Source: Molossus alvarezi
Lineage: Eukaryota; Chordata; Mammalia; Chiroptera; Molossidae
Direction: 5' to 3'
Assembly: GCA_037176705.1 (NCBI GenBank)
Contig: CM073905.1
Span: forward strand, 31,342,986-31,406,985
DNA: 64,000 nt
In this document: positions 10,257 to 20,391 of the stretch, one piece after another
Layout of the letters: each line of letters starts with the position of its first letter
How positions within the stretch are numbered: the stretch's first letter is position 1
Notes under the pieces: generated by a model
Seen by the model: only the letters and a program-made list of their open reading frames with translations
Told to the model about the DNA's origin: nothing
Databases searched by the model: none
Position numbers and translations under genes: made by a program

Positions 10257-10823
10257 ACCCTCCCCCTGCAGGCTGACCGGAGGTTTATACACGGTGCCCT
10301 CCCCCTGCAGGCTGACCGGAGGTTTATACACGGTGCCCTCCCCTCTGCAGGCGGACCAGAGGTTTATACACGGTGCCCTCCCCTCTGCAGGCGGACCGGA
10401 GGTTTATGCACGGTGCCCTCCCTCTGCAGGCGGACCGGAGGTTTATGCACGGTGCCCTCCCCCTGCAGGCTGACCGGAGGTTTATACACGGTGCCCTCCC
10501 CTCTGCAGGCGGACCGGAGGTTTATACACGGTGCCCTCCCCTCTGCAGGCGGACCGGAGGTTTATGCACGGTGCCCTCGCCCTGCAGGCGGACCGGAGGT
10601 TTATGCACGGTGCCCTCCCCCTGCAGGCTGACCGGAGGTTTATACACGGTGCCCTCCCCTCTGCAGGCGGACCGGAGGTTTATGCACAGTGCCCTCCGCT
10701 CTGCAGGCGGACCGGAGGTTTATGCACAGTGCCCTCCGCTCTGCAGGCGGACCGGAGGTTTATACACGGTGCCCTCCCCTCTGCAGGCGGACTGGAGGTT
10801 TATACACGGTGCCCTCCCCTCTA
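10257..10823. repeat. 39/40-bp minisatellite, 14 copies, with 158-bp higher-order period
   Basis: Fourteen units share the core ggtttatRcacRgtgccctc, starting at 10282, 10321, 10361, 10401, 10440, 10479, 10519, 10559, 10598, 10637, 10677, 10717, 10757 and 10797. Units are 39 or 40 bp, depending on ccccctgcagg versus cccctctgcagg. Every fourth junction carries the variant gcaggctgacc, and the pattern A-A-G-G at the TATR position repeats, giving a 158-bp higher-order period (10321, 10479, 10637). A PstI-type ctgcag occurs in each junction. Open reading frames run through all three + frames only because the array has no stops. Confidence 0.97.
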
Positions 10824-11598
10824 CGGCAGACTATTCTCCCCAGGACCTGTACGGCAGCTCTTTACACGGAGGGACTTTGGTGGTGGGGGAGGAGGGATGG
10901 GAAATGCCACTCCAGACTCCATTTGGAAAAGTAGTCATTCTATTATAAAAAGGTACCACATCAATAAGTAGCGATAATTATTTTAAAAAGCCAGTGTGAT
11001 CATGAGAGTTCATGCTACACAGTCACTTCTCCTGACTCTGGCATGTCCGTGCGTTGCCTCCCAGGCCCTTTCCCGTGTGCGTTTGTCTTGCATGGTTGGT
11101 TCATGGTGTGAGTACCGTTTGGGTACCGGCATCCCTGTCTTCGCCCAGTCACGTGTCTGCAATGTTCCTCTCCCGTCTGAGTTCACACGAAGGGAACAGG
11201 TGGCAGCAGCCGTCCGCGGTGAGTGGGGAACAGCGTGGGTCCTGTTCACGTGGCGACTCCGTGTCCCAGCGGAATCTCGCCACTTCCGTGTGTGTACCGC
11301 TCGATTCCTGTCTGATGGTACAGCTGAACCACCGGGCTTTCTGTGAAAGGAAGTATAGGCTTTAACATCATAAACAACTTGCCAGCTACAGCCCATGGGC
11401 AAAGCAGTTAATTTAGATATTTGATCAGGAGTCCAGTTTTATTATTTCTCAGGTCTGCACGATCTGTGGACCCCAAGGGACCCAAACATATTGCTGCTAG
11501 AAATGCATTATTTGTAAGTGGGTGCTTTCAGAGTTTTGTGATAGGGTAGATACTTTTTGAAGTCTTTGAACCTTTTAAATTCATAAATTTAAAAAATT
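10824..11598. other. Single-copy sequence after the minisatellite
   Basis: No gene recognised. ORFs on both strands at 11000-11400 overlap each other in antisense and have no recognisable domain. A T-run at the end belongs to the next SINE. Confidence 0.5.
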
Positions 11599-11825
11599 CT
11601 TTTTTTTTATCCTTACCCGAGGACATTTTTGCATTTATCTTCAGACAGAGCGGGAGGGAGAGAGGGAGGAAGAGAGAGAGAAAAACTTCGACGTGAGAGA
11701 CCTACGTGACCCCAACTGGGGCCAGGGACAAACTGTAACCGAGGCACATGCCCCTGGTGGGAACCGAACCCGAGACTCTGGTCTGTGGGCCAATACTCCA
11801 ACCACTGAGCCAAACCAACCAGGAC
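11599..11825 (-). mobile_element. VES SINE
   Basis: T-run, then tccttacccgaggac (tail complement), gagcgggagggagag, and a head complement ending ctgagccaaaccaaccagga. Directly followed by another VES in the same orientation. Confidence 0.93.
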
Positions 11826-11835
11826 AAAAAAAAAA

Positions 11836-12057
11836 AACACTTTTTAAAAAATTCTCATTTGAAGATTTTTTCCCATTGATTTTTAGAGAGAGTGAGAGGG
11901 AGGAAGAGAGAGACATCAATTGGTTGCTTCCTACTCGAACCTGACCAGAGCCAGAGATCAAACCTGCAACCCGGTACGTGCCCTTAACTGAAATCAAACC
12001 TGCAGTCCTTTGGTCCACCGGGCGATGCTCTAACTGCTGAGCAACACTGGCCAGGGC
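11836..12057 (-). mobile_element. VES SINE
   Basis: Second of a tandem pair in the same orientation. It has a diverged tail (tcatttgaagat), cattgatttttagagagagt and gagggaggaag, and a head complement ending gagcaacactggccagggc. It is more diverged than its neighbour. Confidence 0.9.
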
Positions 12058-14808
12058 TCCTTCATACACTTTTTAATGCAACGTAGAGTAGGCTAGCTCT
12101 GGTCAGCTTGCATTGAGATTGTCAGAATCGAAGTGGGGTCGGCTAAATGAGGAATCACTATGATCAGTGAAATTCGAGACTTCACACTGTTGGCCACACC
12201 TCCCTATAACTAGCTGTGTGTGACAACAGCGACATGAACTGTGCGAGTAGCATTGTCATTTTATTGACAGGAACACAAGTATTAACAACCTTGGGTGAAT
12301 GAACCTCTTCTGGCTTTGGTTTCCTCTCGCGAAGGTATCTCGCAGAACTGGAATTCTGATCTTTGTGACCAGCCAAAGACCCCACGTATTAATTAAGGCC
12401 AAGAACCCGTGTCTCCTGGCGGCTGGTCCGTGGCTTTGCCTCACGGAGTGTGTGGAGACCAGCCATCTGGAGCCGATTTTCCTCAAACCAGAGCCTCCCC
12501 CTCGAAGATTGCAACTGAGGCTGGCCATTTTCTGCCTCTTCCTCCTCAAATTTTAAATAGACACCACGTTCTCCTCTGCTGGGACCCACTTATCACGTAT
12601 TGCCACTCTGCACCTGTGCGAACAGCTGTTGTGTTTTTCGTCATAAAACCAGCTGCCTTTGTCAGGGAAGCGCAGAACTACTCGGTAGCTGTGCCTTAGT
12701 CCAGCGCTAAATTATTTAGGTGTGCTAACCTGAGGTACCGGAGCCTGGGAGTTCCGAATAAAGGCCTTCCTCCCCTTGCCTTTGTGAGTGCAGGTCAGAA
12801 ACCTTACAATGTAGCAAATGACCTTTTACAACGTATGAAATCACAAAGAAATTAAATTGTGCCACATTGGATTCCTAGCCCCCCCACAGATAACCCCTAA
12901 TTAAAGCTTCGGTGTAAAGTTGTGCCCACGTTTTGTAGATAAACATGTATTTTGTGTTAGTACATACATCGAGGTAGAATCCTGCCATGTGGTATTTTAA
13001 AGCCAGCAGCTCCTGTTAAATGGATTTCACCCGATTACAGCTCATTAGTTGACAAAGCAGGAAAGTACACACGCGTGGGTCATCGGGCCTCTAAAATGAA
13101 GTCAGGGTAGAGGCGAAAGTCCTTTGCTTGCACACAGGCTGGGTGTTGCGTTTCTCATCCTCTTCCCGGCTGATTGTTACCCAGTGGGGGAAGGAGTCTT
13201 TTTCTTCCCGAATAGATTATAGGCGGTCCAGGGCTGATTTGCATGAAACTGGTCACAGCAGACTGGGCCCACTTTCTTGAGGGAGCTGAGATGGGGGAAA
13301 CCCGTCTCCCAATATAAGCATGCCATTCACGTTACAGAGCCACTAAATGCAGAAATTAAAAAAAAAAAACTAAAAATGCATAAAAGGTTGGGAAGGACAC
13401 GTGGACCATCTAGCTGGGCGGCCGGTGCGGGGAATGGATGACCTGCGCTCTGGGCAGCCCAGGTTTCTTGCCAAGCGGATCGTCTGTCGGGGGTGTCCAT
13501 CTGCAGGACAGTTGTTGAGGTTTTAGAAGATGTTCCTAAGTGCTCCATGAGCCCCACCGGTGGGCAGCCTCTGGAAACTGCCGTGCTCTCTCTCCGGGCC
13601 GGACTCAGTTTCTCCTGGGAGGTGAGGGTCTGGGCTGCAGTTCAGGGCGTGCTCGGCGCCTGACATCCCTACCCTTCCCGAGTGTCGCCTGCAGCCTGCC
13701 TGCCAAGTGCCAATGTGGAAGCCCGAGATAAATCATAGTCTTGCAGCAGCTTAGCAGTCAGCTGAGCTCATTTATTTGACACAAATAAGCTCATTGACCT
13801 GATTTAGCTCAGGGAGGAACTACAGAGTCGAGTCAATTGTGATCTTAAAGCCCCACCTTTTCCCTGCAGCCTTTCAGACTTGCAAGGACAGCTGTCGACT
13901 TCAATGAGGCTCGTGGGTGCTGTTCCACGGGAAGAAGGGGAAGAGGGTGGAGAGGGAAAGGAGAATGAGGTGCTGGTGGCGCCAACAATTGCCTTCCGTG
14001 CCACTTGGTGGCACCAGTTCCATAGGTTTTCTGTCCTCGGCCTAGTCCTTGTCAAGATTGTGGGACCCCTGCCTTTGTGGACTCCCTCTCCCTAAAACAG
14101 GGAAGCTGTTCTGTTCATTGTGATGATGAATCCGGACTCTCCGTGTAGCCTGTGCTCAGCTGCTGGCGCTGCCAGAGACCCAAGGCTTAACCGGGTGTCC
14201 ATGGCCACCCCTTCCTTCTGCTTCCCATTCACCCGATGAAAAGACGGGTAGGTCCCCTGATCATTCTCACCCAGACGAGGAAAAGCCTTCATGCCATGCT
14301 TAAAGTGTGCCATGCTGCGATGCATGATCACTTTTAAACAGCGCCCTCTTCTGAGGCGGGTGTCCTTTCGCACCTTCGTTTTGCAGAGACGGCTCCGATG
14401 CGCGGGTTAAATTGGGCTCGAGGTTGCACCCTGAGATGGGGAGCCCCCTGCACACTTCAGAGCTCTTGAGGGTCCAGGAAGGCCCGGTGGGCAGCACGTT
14501 GCCTGGCACACTGATTAACAGGGACCGTCTGCCAGTCACTTCCTGTGGGCAGGCCCAGAGCTGAAGGCTGCTGCTTCTAATCCTAGCAGTCACTCAGGAG
14601 GTAGGCAGGTCTTTCTGTCCTCACTTCAAGGAAACAAACTCAGAGATGAAGTACTTTGCCTGGGGACGCACTGCCTTGGTAGTTTAAGCCAAGATATTGA
14701 TGGAACCCAGATCTTTCTTCCTCTTGAACCTGGACTTTTAGGCCTTGTGATGTAGGAAGCCGTACACGGCTCAGTGCTGCGAGGAGTAAGGTTTGCATGT
14801 CTCCAAAG
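12058..14808. other. Intergenic single-copy block
   Basis: No coding exon recognised. AT-rich, possibly LINE-derived text lies at 12800-13050. A MIR-like piece on the - strand occurs at about 14590-14760 (aaactcagagatgaagtac). Repeat-free purine/pyrimidine mixed sequence lies at 13700-14080. ORFs here (up to 97 aa) have no family resemblance. Confidence 0.5.
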
Positions 14809-15022
14809 CAGCGGTTCTCAACCTGTGGGTCGCAACCCCTTTGGGGGTTGAACGACCCTTTCTCAGGGGTCGCCTAAGACCATCAGAAAACATATTTCCG
14901 ATGGTCTTAGGAGCCGAGACACCGCTCTGTCCGTCCCCAGGCGGGTCCCACATGCAGATCCGCCCACAGATAGCATGAGGACTGCATTACAGGGTCGGCA
15001 TTGGCAAGGCTGAGAACCGCTG
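14809..15022. mobile_element. SPIN-like non-autonomous hAT transposon
   Basis: A 214-bp element with terminal inverted repeats CAGCGGTTCTCA (14809-14820) and TGAGAACCGCTG (15011-15022). The sequence after the left end (acctgtgggtcgcaacccc) and before the right end (cattacagggtcggcattgg) matches my memory of the SPIN (SPACE INVADERS) hAT family, known in vespertilionid bats and other tetrapods. The 8-bp flanks ctccaaag and ccctcaag match at 5 of 8 positions, a decayed hAT target duplication. An internal hairpin (14873-14911) has 17-bp arms with one mismatch and a 5-nt loop. No transposase. Confidence 0.88.
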
Positions 15023-15167
15023 CCCTCAAGTTTGCTGTTGGGCCTTGGGTTGGGACCACTCTTGATGCAAGCGAATTTGTTTCACCTTCTAGCTGCTGGT
15101 CCCTGCCAGGAAGGGTTTTTAGGCATGTACTGGAAGGGAACTCGGCCCTTCAGCGCTGATTTAAACC

Positions 15168-15534
15168 AGTGCTGTTCAACCTGAGGGAGAATTTGCCCCT
15201 CAGGGACACTGGCCAATGTCTGAAAACATTCTTTTTTAAAAATTTAAGTTTATTGGGGGGGGGGTGACATTGGTTAATAAAATTAGATAGGTTTCAAGTG
15301 TAGAGTTCTGTGATACATCATCTGTATATTGCATTGTGCTTTTACCACCCACAGTCAACTCTTCCGTCACCGTATATTTGACCCCTGAAGATGTTCTTGA
15401 TTGTCACCAGTGTGTAAGTAGAGTTGCTACTGGCATCCAGTGGGTAGAGGCCAGGCATGGTGCTCAGGACCCCCCTCTATAGAGGATTATGTGGTCCCAA
15501 ATATCACTAGTGCTGAGGTGGAGAAACCCTGGGT
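15168..15534 (+). mobile_element. MER5A-type hAT element, split by an L1 fragment
   Basis: The left part (15168-15233) reads gctgttcaacctgag, tttgcccctcagggacactg and ggccaatgtctgaaaac. The right part (15386-15534) reads gattgtcaccag, gctactggcatccagtgggt, agaggccaggcatg and gctgaggtggagaaaccctg. The two halves are consecutive parts of a MER5A consensus as I remember it, so the L1 piece between them inserted later. Confidence 0.8.
15234..15385 (-). mobile_element. L1 3'-end fragment inserted in MER5A
   Basis: Text such as gtgacattggttaataaaat, gataggtttcaagtgtagag and gatacatcatctgtatattg matches the antisense of a mammalian L1 3' region. The flanks gaaaacattctt and gaagatgttctt look like a decayed target duplication. 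Confidence 0.7.
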
Positions 15535-15584
15535 TAAACATTGTTACCCCTTGAATAGTGATAACACTGAATTACTAGCCTGTC

Positions 15585-15675
15585 ATTCATCCAGCAGGTT
15601 TTTACTTAGCATTTACTGAGTGCCTTGCTGTGTGCTGGGTGCTGTGGGGGATGAAGAACTGAAAGATGCCTTCTG
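15585..15675 (-). mobile_element. L2-type LINE relic
   Basis: Degenerate antisense L2 3' end: cattcatccagcaggttttt, acttagcatttactgagtgc and tgctgggtgctgtgggggat. Family name from memory. Confidence 0.5.
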
Positions 15676-15689
15676 GAACTTAAAATGGA

Positions 15690-16152
15690 ATCTGCTGAAT
15701 GGCTATACCATCTTACATTCCCAGCAGCAACGTGCGAGGATTCCGATTCCTCCACATCCTCGCCAACACTTGTTCTTGTCCGTCTTCTTGGTTACAGCCA
15801 TCCTAATGGTCATGCAGTGGTATCCCACTGTGGCTCAGCCTTGCATATTCCTGATGGCTGGTGAGGCTGAGCATTTATGTATTTCCTGGTTGTTTGTATA
15901 TCCTCTGCGGGGAGATGCCTGCCCTAATCCTTTGCCCTTTTTTAAATTGGGTTGGCTTTTTTGTTGACTTGTTAGAGTTCTTTACATATTTTGGATACAA
16001 GCACTTTATTGAAGATATGATTTACAGATGTTTTCTCCCATTCTGGGGGTTGTCATTTCAGTTTCTTGATAGTGTTCTTTGAGTCCTAAGAGTTTCATTT
16101 GATGAAGTTCAGCTTATCTTTTTCTTTGGTTTCTGTGCGTTTGGTATCATGT
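15690..16152 (-). mobile_element. L1 ORF2/3' relic, antisense
   Basis: Antisense L1 text in consensus order: tcttacattcccagcagcaa, cctccacatcctcgccaaca, cttgttcttgtccgtctt, attgggttggc, gagttctttacatattttgg, attttctcccattctggggg (degenerate) and gatgaagttcagcttatct. Numerous frame breaks. No intact ORF2. Confidence 0.85.
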
Positions 16153-16359
16153 ATAACCGCCTGATTTTTAATGATCCTGTTCCTTAGAATGGCTGTAATA
16201 CAGGGGGGTAATAATTTGATAGTAAATTGCTTAAAGCTCTTTGTTTCGGATGCCTTTGGCACCTTCCTCCCCCACACCACTGATATCTTTATTCTGGGAA
16301 CATCTGCAGAGACCACCAACCGTTTGCAAATTTCCTCAGATCCCAGTAGCCTTTAAACA

Positions 16360-16556
16360 ATTTTTTTTTCTTGATTGATTTTTTTCGAGAGAGAGGAAGG
16401 GAGAGGGAGAGAGGGAGAGAGAGACATTGATGTGTCTCCTCTCACATGCCCCTCGCTGGGGACAGTTCCACAACCTGGGCATGTGCTCCGAGGGGGAATT
16501 GAACCGGCAACCTCTTGGTGCGTGGGTCGCTGCTCAACCTCTGAGCCACACCGCCG
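16360..16556 (-). mobile_element. VES SINE (ATCAATAAAG-tail type)
   Basis: T-run and ttgattgatttttttcgaga, a gaggaagggagagggag block, and a head complement ending ctgagccacaccgccgcg. Flanks tcccagtagcctttaaac and tcccaggagcctttagaaac form an imperfect target-site duplication (16341-16359, 16560-16578). Confidence 0.93.
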
Positions 16557-16578
16557 CGATCCCAGGAGCCTTTAGAAA

Positions 16579-17284
16579 CAGGGCATGTGGGTGCCTGTTC
16601 TTTCTCCCCCACGGATGTGTTTAAAAGTGCTCACACCATTGAGCACAATTGACAAGGTGCACCATCCTGGTACAGCTCCTGGTGTCTTCTGTCCTTGTCA
16701 TTTCCCCGTCAAGCGTGCACTAACGCAGCCTTGCAGGGCCACGTCGCCATCTGCTGGCAGCGACGAGAAACTGCAGTGCCAGGAACTTGGATTCTCAGGT
16801 ATTTTCCTTTTTTCACTTACCGTGACAGATGGTCACGGACCCACGGATTCTTTCCATTCTGGCCTACTTTTGTTGCTTCGAAGTCTTTCCCTCTGTGGAG
16901 CCAGTGTTTAAATATTAAACCACTTACTAAAACGGAATCTCTTTTCTACAAGGCAAGGGCATTTGTATGGTTCTTGTGCTATGGGCAACGCCTGGTATGT
17001 GAAACGTCTCACCATGGAGGGGAAAGGAGATTGGGTACCAGTGATTTCATGTGTCATATGGGTGCTGTTACCATTGCCGGGCCTCTCAGCTGTGTCGTTA
17101 GACCTTCTCTCCTAGTGGAGGCTGCAGCCCAGGAAAGATAACCCACTGACCTTTGTTTATTTTCTAGAAGAGTATGGGCAACACCTCTGTCTTGCTTTAA
17201 TGAATGATAGAACAGTCAGGGTTTGACATCATTAGTACTTAGTGTCACGTCTGATACTCTATGTTAGTAAGTATTTACTGAATG
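16579..17284. other. Single-copy intergenic sequence
   Basis: No gene or repeat recognised. Overlapping ORFs at 16585-17141 show no recognisable domain. Confidence 0.5.
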
Positions 17285-17441
17285 GCCTGGCCAGGTCGCC
17301 CAGTTGGTTAGAGCATCATCCCTATATGCCAAGGTTGTGGGTTCGATCCCTAGTCAGGGCACCTACAAGAAGCAACCAATGAATGCGTAAATAAGTGGGA
17401 CAACAAATTGATGTTCCTCTCTCAAATCAGTTTCAAAAAAA
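17285..17441 (+). mobile_element. Diverged VES-like SINE
   Basis: The head ggcctggccaggtcgcccag and ggttagagcatcatcc, then the B-box-like gggttcgatccctagtcagg, gcaaccaatgaatgc and an A-rich tail. Shorter and more diverged than other copies. Flanks actgaatg and accgaatg may be the target duplication. Confidence 0.8.
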
Positions 17442-17644
17442 GAAATGAAGTCTTAACCGAATGAATGAAAAGATAAACTAACCTCTGTGTTCTGACTCCT
17501 GACCACTTTTTTTTGTGCCACATTCAGATGCTTCTCCTGCTATAAATCAGTATTTGTAACACTTATTTTTCAATAAATATCTGTAATGTTGTGCAACGAG
17601 AGAACGTGTCTTTATAACCTTTCTTTTAGTCTTTAATACAAGGA

Positions 17645-17925
17645 GTCAGAATGTTCGCAGCAGCATTATCGTAGCAGCCAAAAAGCAGAAACAACCCAAG
17701 TGCCCATCCACAGATGACTAGACAAAGTGCGGCCCATCCATACAATGGGATAGATATAATCCGGCCTTAGAAAGGCAGGAGTACTAGGGCATGGTACAAC
17801 ACGGACGTCCCTGAAAACATGACGCTCAGTGAAAGACGTCAGACAACAGAAGGCCACACATTATGTAATTCCATTTACATGAAATGTCCAGAATAGGCAA
17901 ATCTATAGAGACAGAAGGCAGATGA
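17645..17925 (+). mobile_element. L1 3' relic, sense
   Basis: Sense L1 ORF2 end and 3' UTR text: gcagcattatcgtagcagcc, aaacaacccaagtgcccatc, acaatgggatagatataatc, gacgctcagtgaaag and tattatgtaattccatttac-like sequence. Multiple frame breaks. Confidence 0.8.
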
Positions 17926-18052
17926 AGAGTCGCAACCGCTCACCTCTGTGGTTGTCACAAAGGGGCATGGCTGTGTTATAATAAAACTTCATTTATACAG
18001 ACAGGTTGAGGACCGGATTCGGCTGTGGGCCATCGTTGGCTGACCTCTGGCT
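17926..18052 (+). mobile_element. hAT-type DNA transposon fragment
   Basis: The text ggggcatggctgtgttataa, taaaacttcatttatacaga and gattcggctgtgggcc followed by ggctgacctctg matches the 3' part of an old mammalian hAT repeat whose consensus ends in ...tgccgacccctg. I cannot name the exact family. Confidence 0.6.
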
Positions 18053-19017
18053 TCAGTGGACCAGCCTTAATCGCTCAGACTTTCTCGTCACTGTGGCCCC
18101 TTTTTATTAGAGACGAAGTGCAGGGAAGACTGGAGCGTTCCCCTCGATGGTCCCGGGAAGGTTGCAGGGAACAATGACAGGCTGCCTTCAGAGAAGGACC
18201 ACGGCCACGTGGAAGCAACAGGAATCGGGGGTTTCGATCCTCCAGCAGATGCTGAGAAATGAAAATTCCATTCTCTTCCCACTGTCCCTCAGTGGAGCCT
18301 GGGCGTTTTAATTAGCTAATGTTGGCAAATTGCTTTGACGAACACTGTGAAATGGTTCGTGCCCCAAGTGCCAAGAATCCTGATTAGCTTTCCTTAAAGC
18401 CACCACCTGGAAGCATGACACTCTGTGGCTTGAGGTCCAAGCCAGCAAGAATAACCTGCGGAGCAAAAGCCGGGTTTTAAGCGAACATAACAATATAAAC
18501 GGATCTCAGCGATCGACGTCACGCGTTCTTCCTCCTCCCGTCTCATCCGCTTCCCAGCAGCTTGGAGATTAAATCCCGCAAATGGAGGTCCTTTTCCTGC
18601 AAGAGCCCGGTGGCAACGGGGGCATGAAACAAATTAACCCGTCCATTTGTTGCCGCCGATGTTGCCTTTTGGATTTTTTTTAGTGCACTGGAGGCCCTGC
18701 CCTGGTGTGTGAAGGTCGCAGACGGGAGGAGGCTGGCAGCCACTCTATCATGCAGCAGGGCAGGCTCTCCGGCAGCTCCGTTCAGGGGAGAGGGGTGCAT
18801 ACTCCGTCGCTCTGAACAGCTGGACAGTGTATCTGCTCTCCAACGTTCTTGTGTCATACGGTGGCAGTAGCGACAATAGCAGCCTCTGATCTGTGTCGCC
18901 GGCAGAAGCAAGTGCGATGTCGTTGATATGCACCTTAGCCACCGACGTGCACTGATTCGGAATCTCCAAGCTCCGGTGAAGTCCCTGCCAGGCCCTGGGC
19001 GAGAGGAGGCATCAGGG
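18053..19017. other. Single-copy intergenic sequence with a homeodomain-like palindrome
   Basis: No gene recognised. At 18309-18320 there is TAATTAGCTAAT, which includes the 10-bp palindrome ATTAGCTAAT, followed by ttggcaaattgc. ORFs at 18543-19136 on the - strand extend into a MER5A relic and are not credible genes. Confidence 0.5.
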
Positions 19018-19461
19018 GGTAGGGGGAGGCCAGGATTCCTCAGCCTCTTCACTGTGGACATTGGGGGCCAGATTTTGGACATTGTGGACACGGGAGAGGC
19101 AGGCTGTCCTGTGCACTGTAGGATAGTGAGCACCATCCCTGGCTCTGCCCACTAAATTGCCACCTCCCCCACTGTGACAGAAACGTCTCCAGCCCGGCTG
19201 GTGTGGCTTAGTGGATTGAGCGTTGTCCAGTGGACTGAGAGGTCCCGGTTCGATTCCCAGTCAGGGCACATGACTGGGTTGTGGGCTTGATGCCCAGTAG
19301 GGGGCGTGCAGGAGGCAGCTGATCAGTGTTTCTCTCTCACATGGATGTTTCTGTCTCTCCCTCTCTCTCTAAAAAATCAGTAAAAACATATTTTAAAAAA
19401 TGTCTCCAAACCCTACCAACTGTCTCTTGGGAGAACAGTCACCCCTAGTTGAGAACCAGCG
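19018..19461 (-). mobile_element. MER5A-type hAT element, split by a VES SINE
   Basis: Reverse-complement MER5A text: ggctgtcctgtgcactgtag, gcaccatccctggctctgcc, ccactgtgacagaaacgtct; then, after the SINE, tgtctccaaaccctaccaac and cacccctagttgagaaccag. The SINE at 19193-19397 lies inside it. Confidence 0.82.
19193..19397 (+). mobile_element. VES SINE inside MER5A
   Basis: The head cggctggtgtggcttagtgg, the B-box-like ggttcgattcccagtcaggg, gcaggaggcagctgatcagt, and the tail ctctctaaaaaatcagtaaa. Flanking aaacgtctcca (19181-19191) and aaatgtctcca (19398-19408) form the target-site duplication. Confidence 0.94.
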
Positions 19462-19531
19462 AATTAAGGAGAGGGGAAGGACTAGGAGTCAACATTTTTT
19501 TAGGGGGACACTTGGAGCAGAGACCATTCTT

Positions 19532-19754
19532 TTTTAAAAAGATTTTTCCTTTATTGATTTGAGAGAAAGAGAGGAAGGGAGAGGGAGAGAGAGATAGAAA
19601 CACCGATGAGAGAGAACATCGATTGGCTGCCTCCCGCATGCCCCCCACTGGGGACTGAGCCCACAACCTGGGCATGTGCCCTGACCAGGAATTGAACCGG
19701 TGACCTCTTGGTGCATGTGTCGACGCTCAACCGCTGAGCCACACCGGCCGGGCT
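19532..19754 (-). mobile_element. VES SINE (ATCAATAAAG-tail type)
   Basis: Tail complement cctttattgatttgagagaa, gaaacaccgatgagagagaa, catgtgccctgaccaggaat, head end gagccacaccggccgggc. Flanks gaccattctt and gaccgttctt form the target-site duplication. Confidence 0.95.
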
Positions 19755-20203
19755 CAGGGACCGTTCTTGATTCCTCTGTGCCCCACGCCCACATCTAATT
19801 CCTTAGCAAATCCCAAAGGCTCGCCTTGACACACGTTCTGAGCCAGACCACTTCTTGCCACCCAGCCCCCCTGCTCTTGTTCAAGTCCCCACATCTGTCC
19901 AGATGCCAGCAGCCTCCGCCTGGGCCCCCTGAGCCCCCCTGCTTCCCACAGGCTGTTCTCCATGCAGCGGCCAAAGCGGCCCTTTGGGAAGATGTGAGAG
20001 CTTCTCACGTCCAGCGCACTTAGGCTGAGATCCCCAGTTCTGCCCGGGGGATGCCCACGTGTGCCCTCACCCCCACCTCTGACCGCTGTGTCTGTCCCTC
20101 TGCCTCAGACGTCCTCCACTCCCCTTGGCTCTCTGCTCAAACGTCCCTCTCAGAGGCCTCTCCTGACCCCTACACCGGAGAGCACACCTCTGCTTCTCTG
20201 GCC
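19755..20203. other. C-rich single-copy intergenic sequence
   Basis: Pyrimidine-rich sequence (cccctgctcttg, ctgagcccccctg) with no recognisable gene or repeat. Confidence 0.5.
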
Positions 20204-20391
20204 CAGGGGTCCTCAGCCTCGGCACTAGCGACAATTAGGGACAGATGATTCTTTGTGGTGGGGGCTGTCCTGTGCATTGTATATTGAGCTGCATCTCTGA
20301 TATCTCCCCACCAGATGACAGTGGCACCCTCTCACCCAGTGTGACAACCACAGATGTCCCTGGGGGACAACATTGCTCTGGCTGAGACCCA
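20204..20391 (-). mobile_element. MER5A-type hAT relic
   Basis: ggtcctcagcctcggcacta, tggtgggggctgtcctgtgc, attgtatattgagctgcatc, gtgtgacaaccacagatgtc and cctgggggacaacattgctc follow the reverse complement of MER5A in order. Confidence 0.8.

Noticed and set aside
10257..10823. Regular repeats that could suggest a CRISPR array
   Set aside because: Units are head-to-tail with almost no unique spacer, the period is 39/40 bp, and the context is a mammalian genome.
10225..10971. Long ORFs in all three + frames (up to 191 aa) with repeated residues
   Set aside because: They are translations of the 39/40-bp minisatellite, which has no stop codon in any + frame. Alternating 39- and 40-bp units shift the frame, so no single protein is conserved.
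18543..19136. 197-aa ORF on the - strand
   Set aside because: It begins in a MER5A relic and has no recognisable domain.
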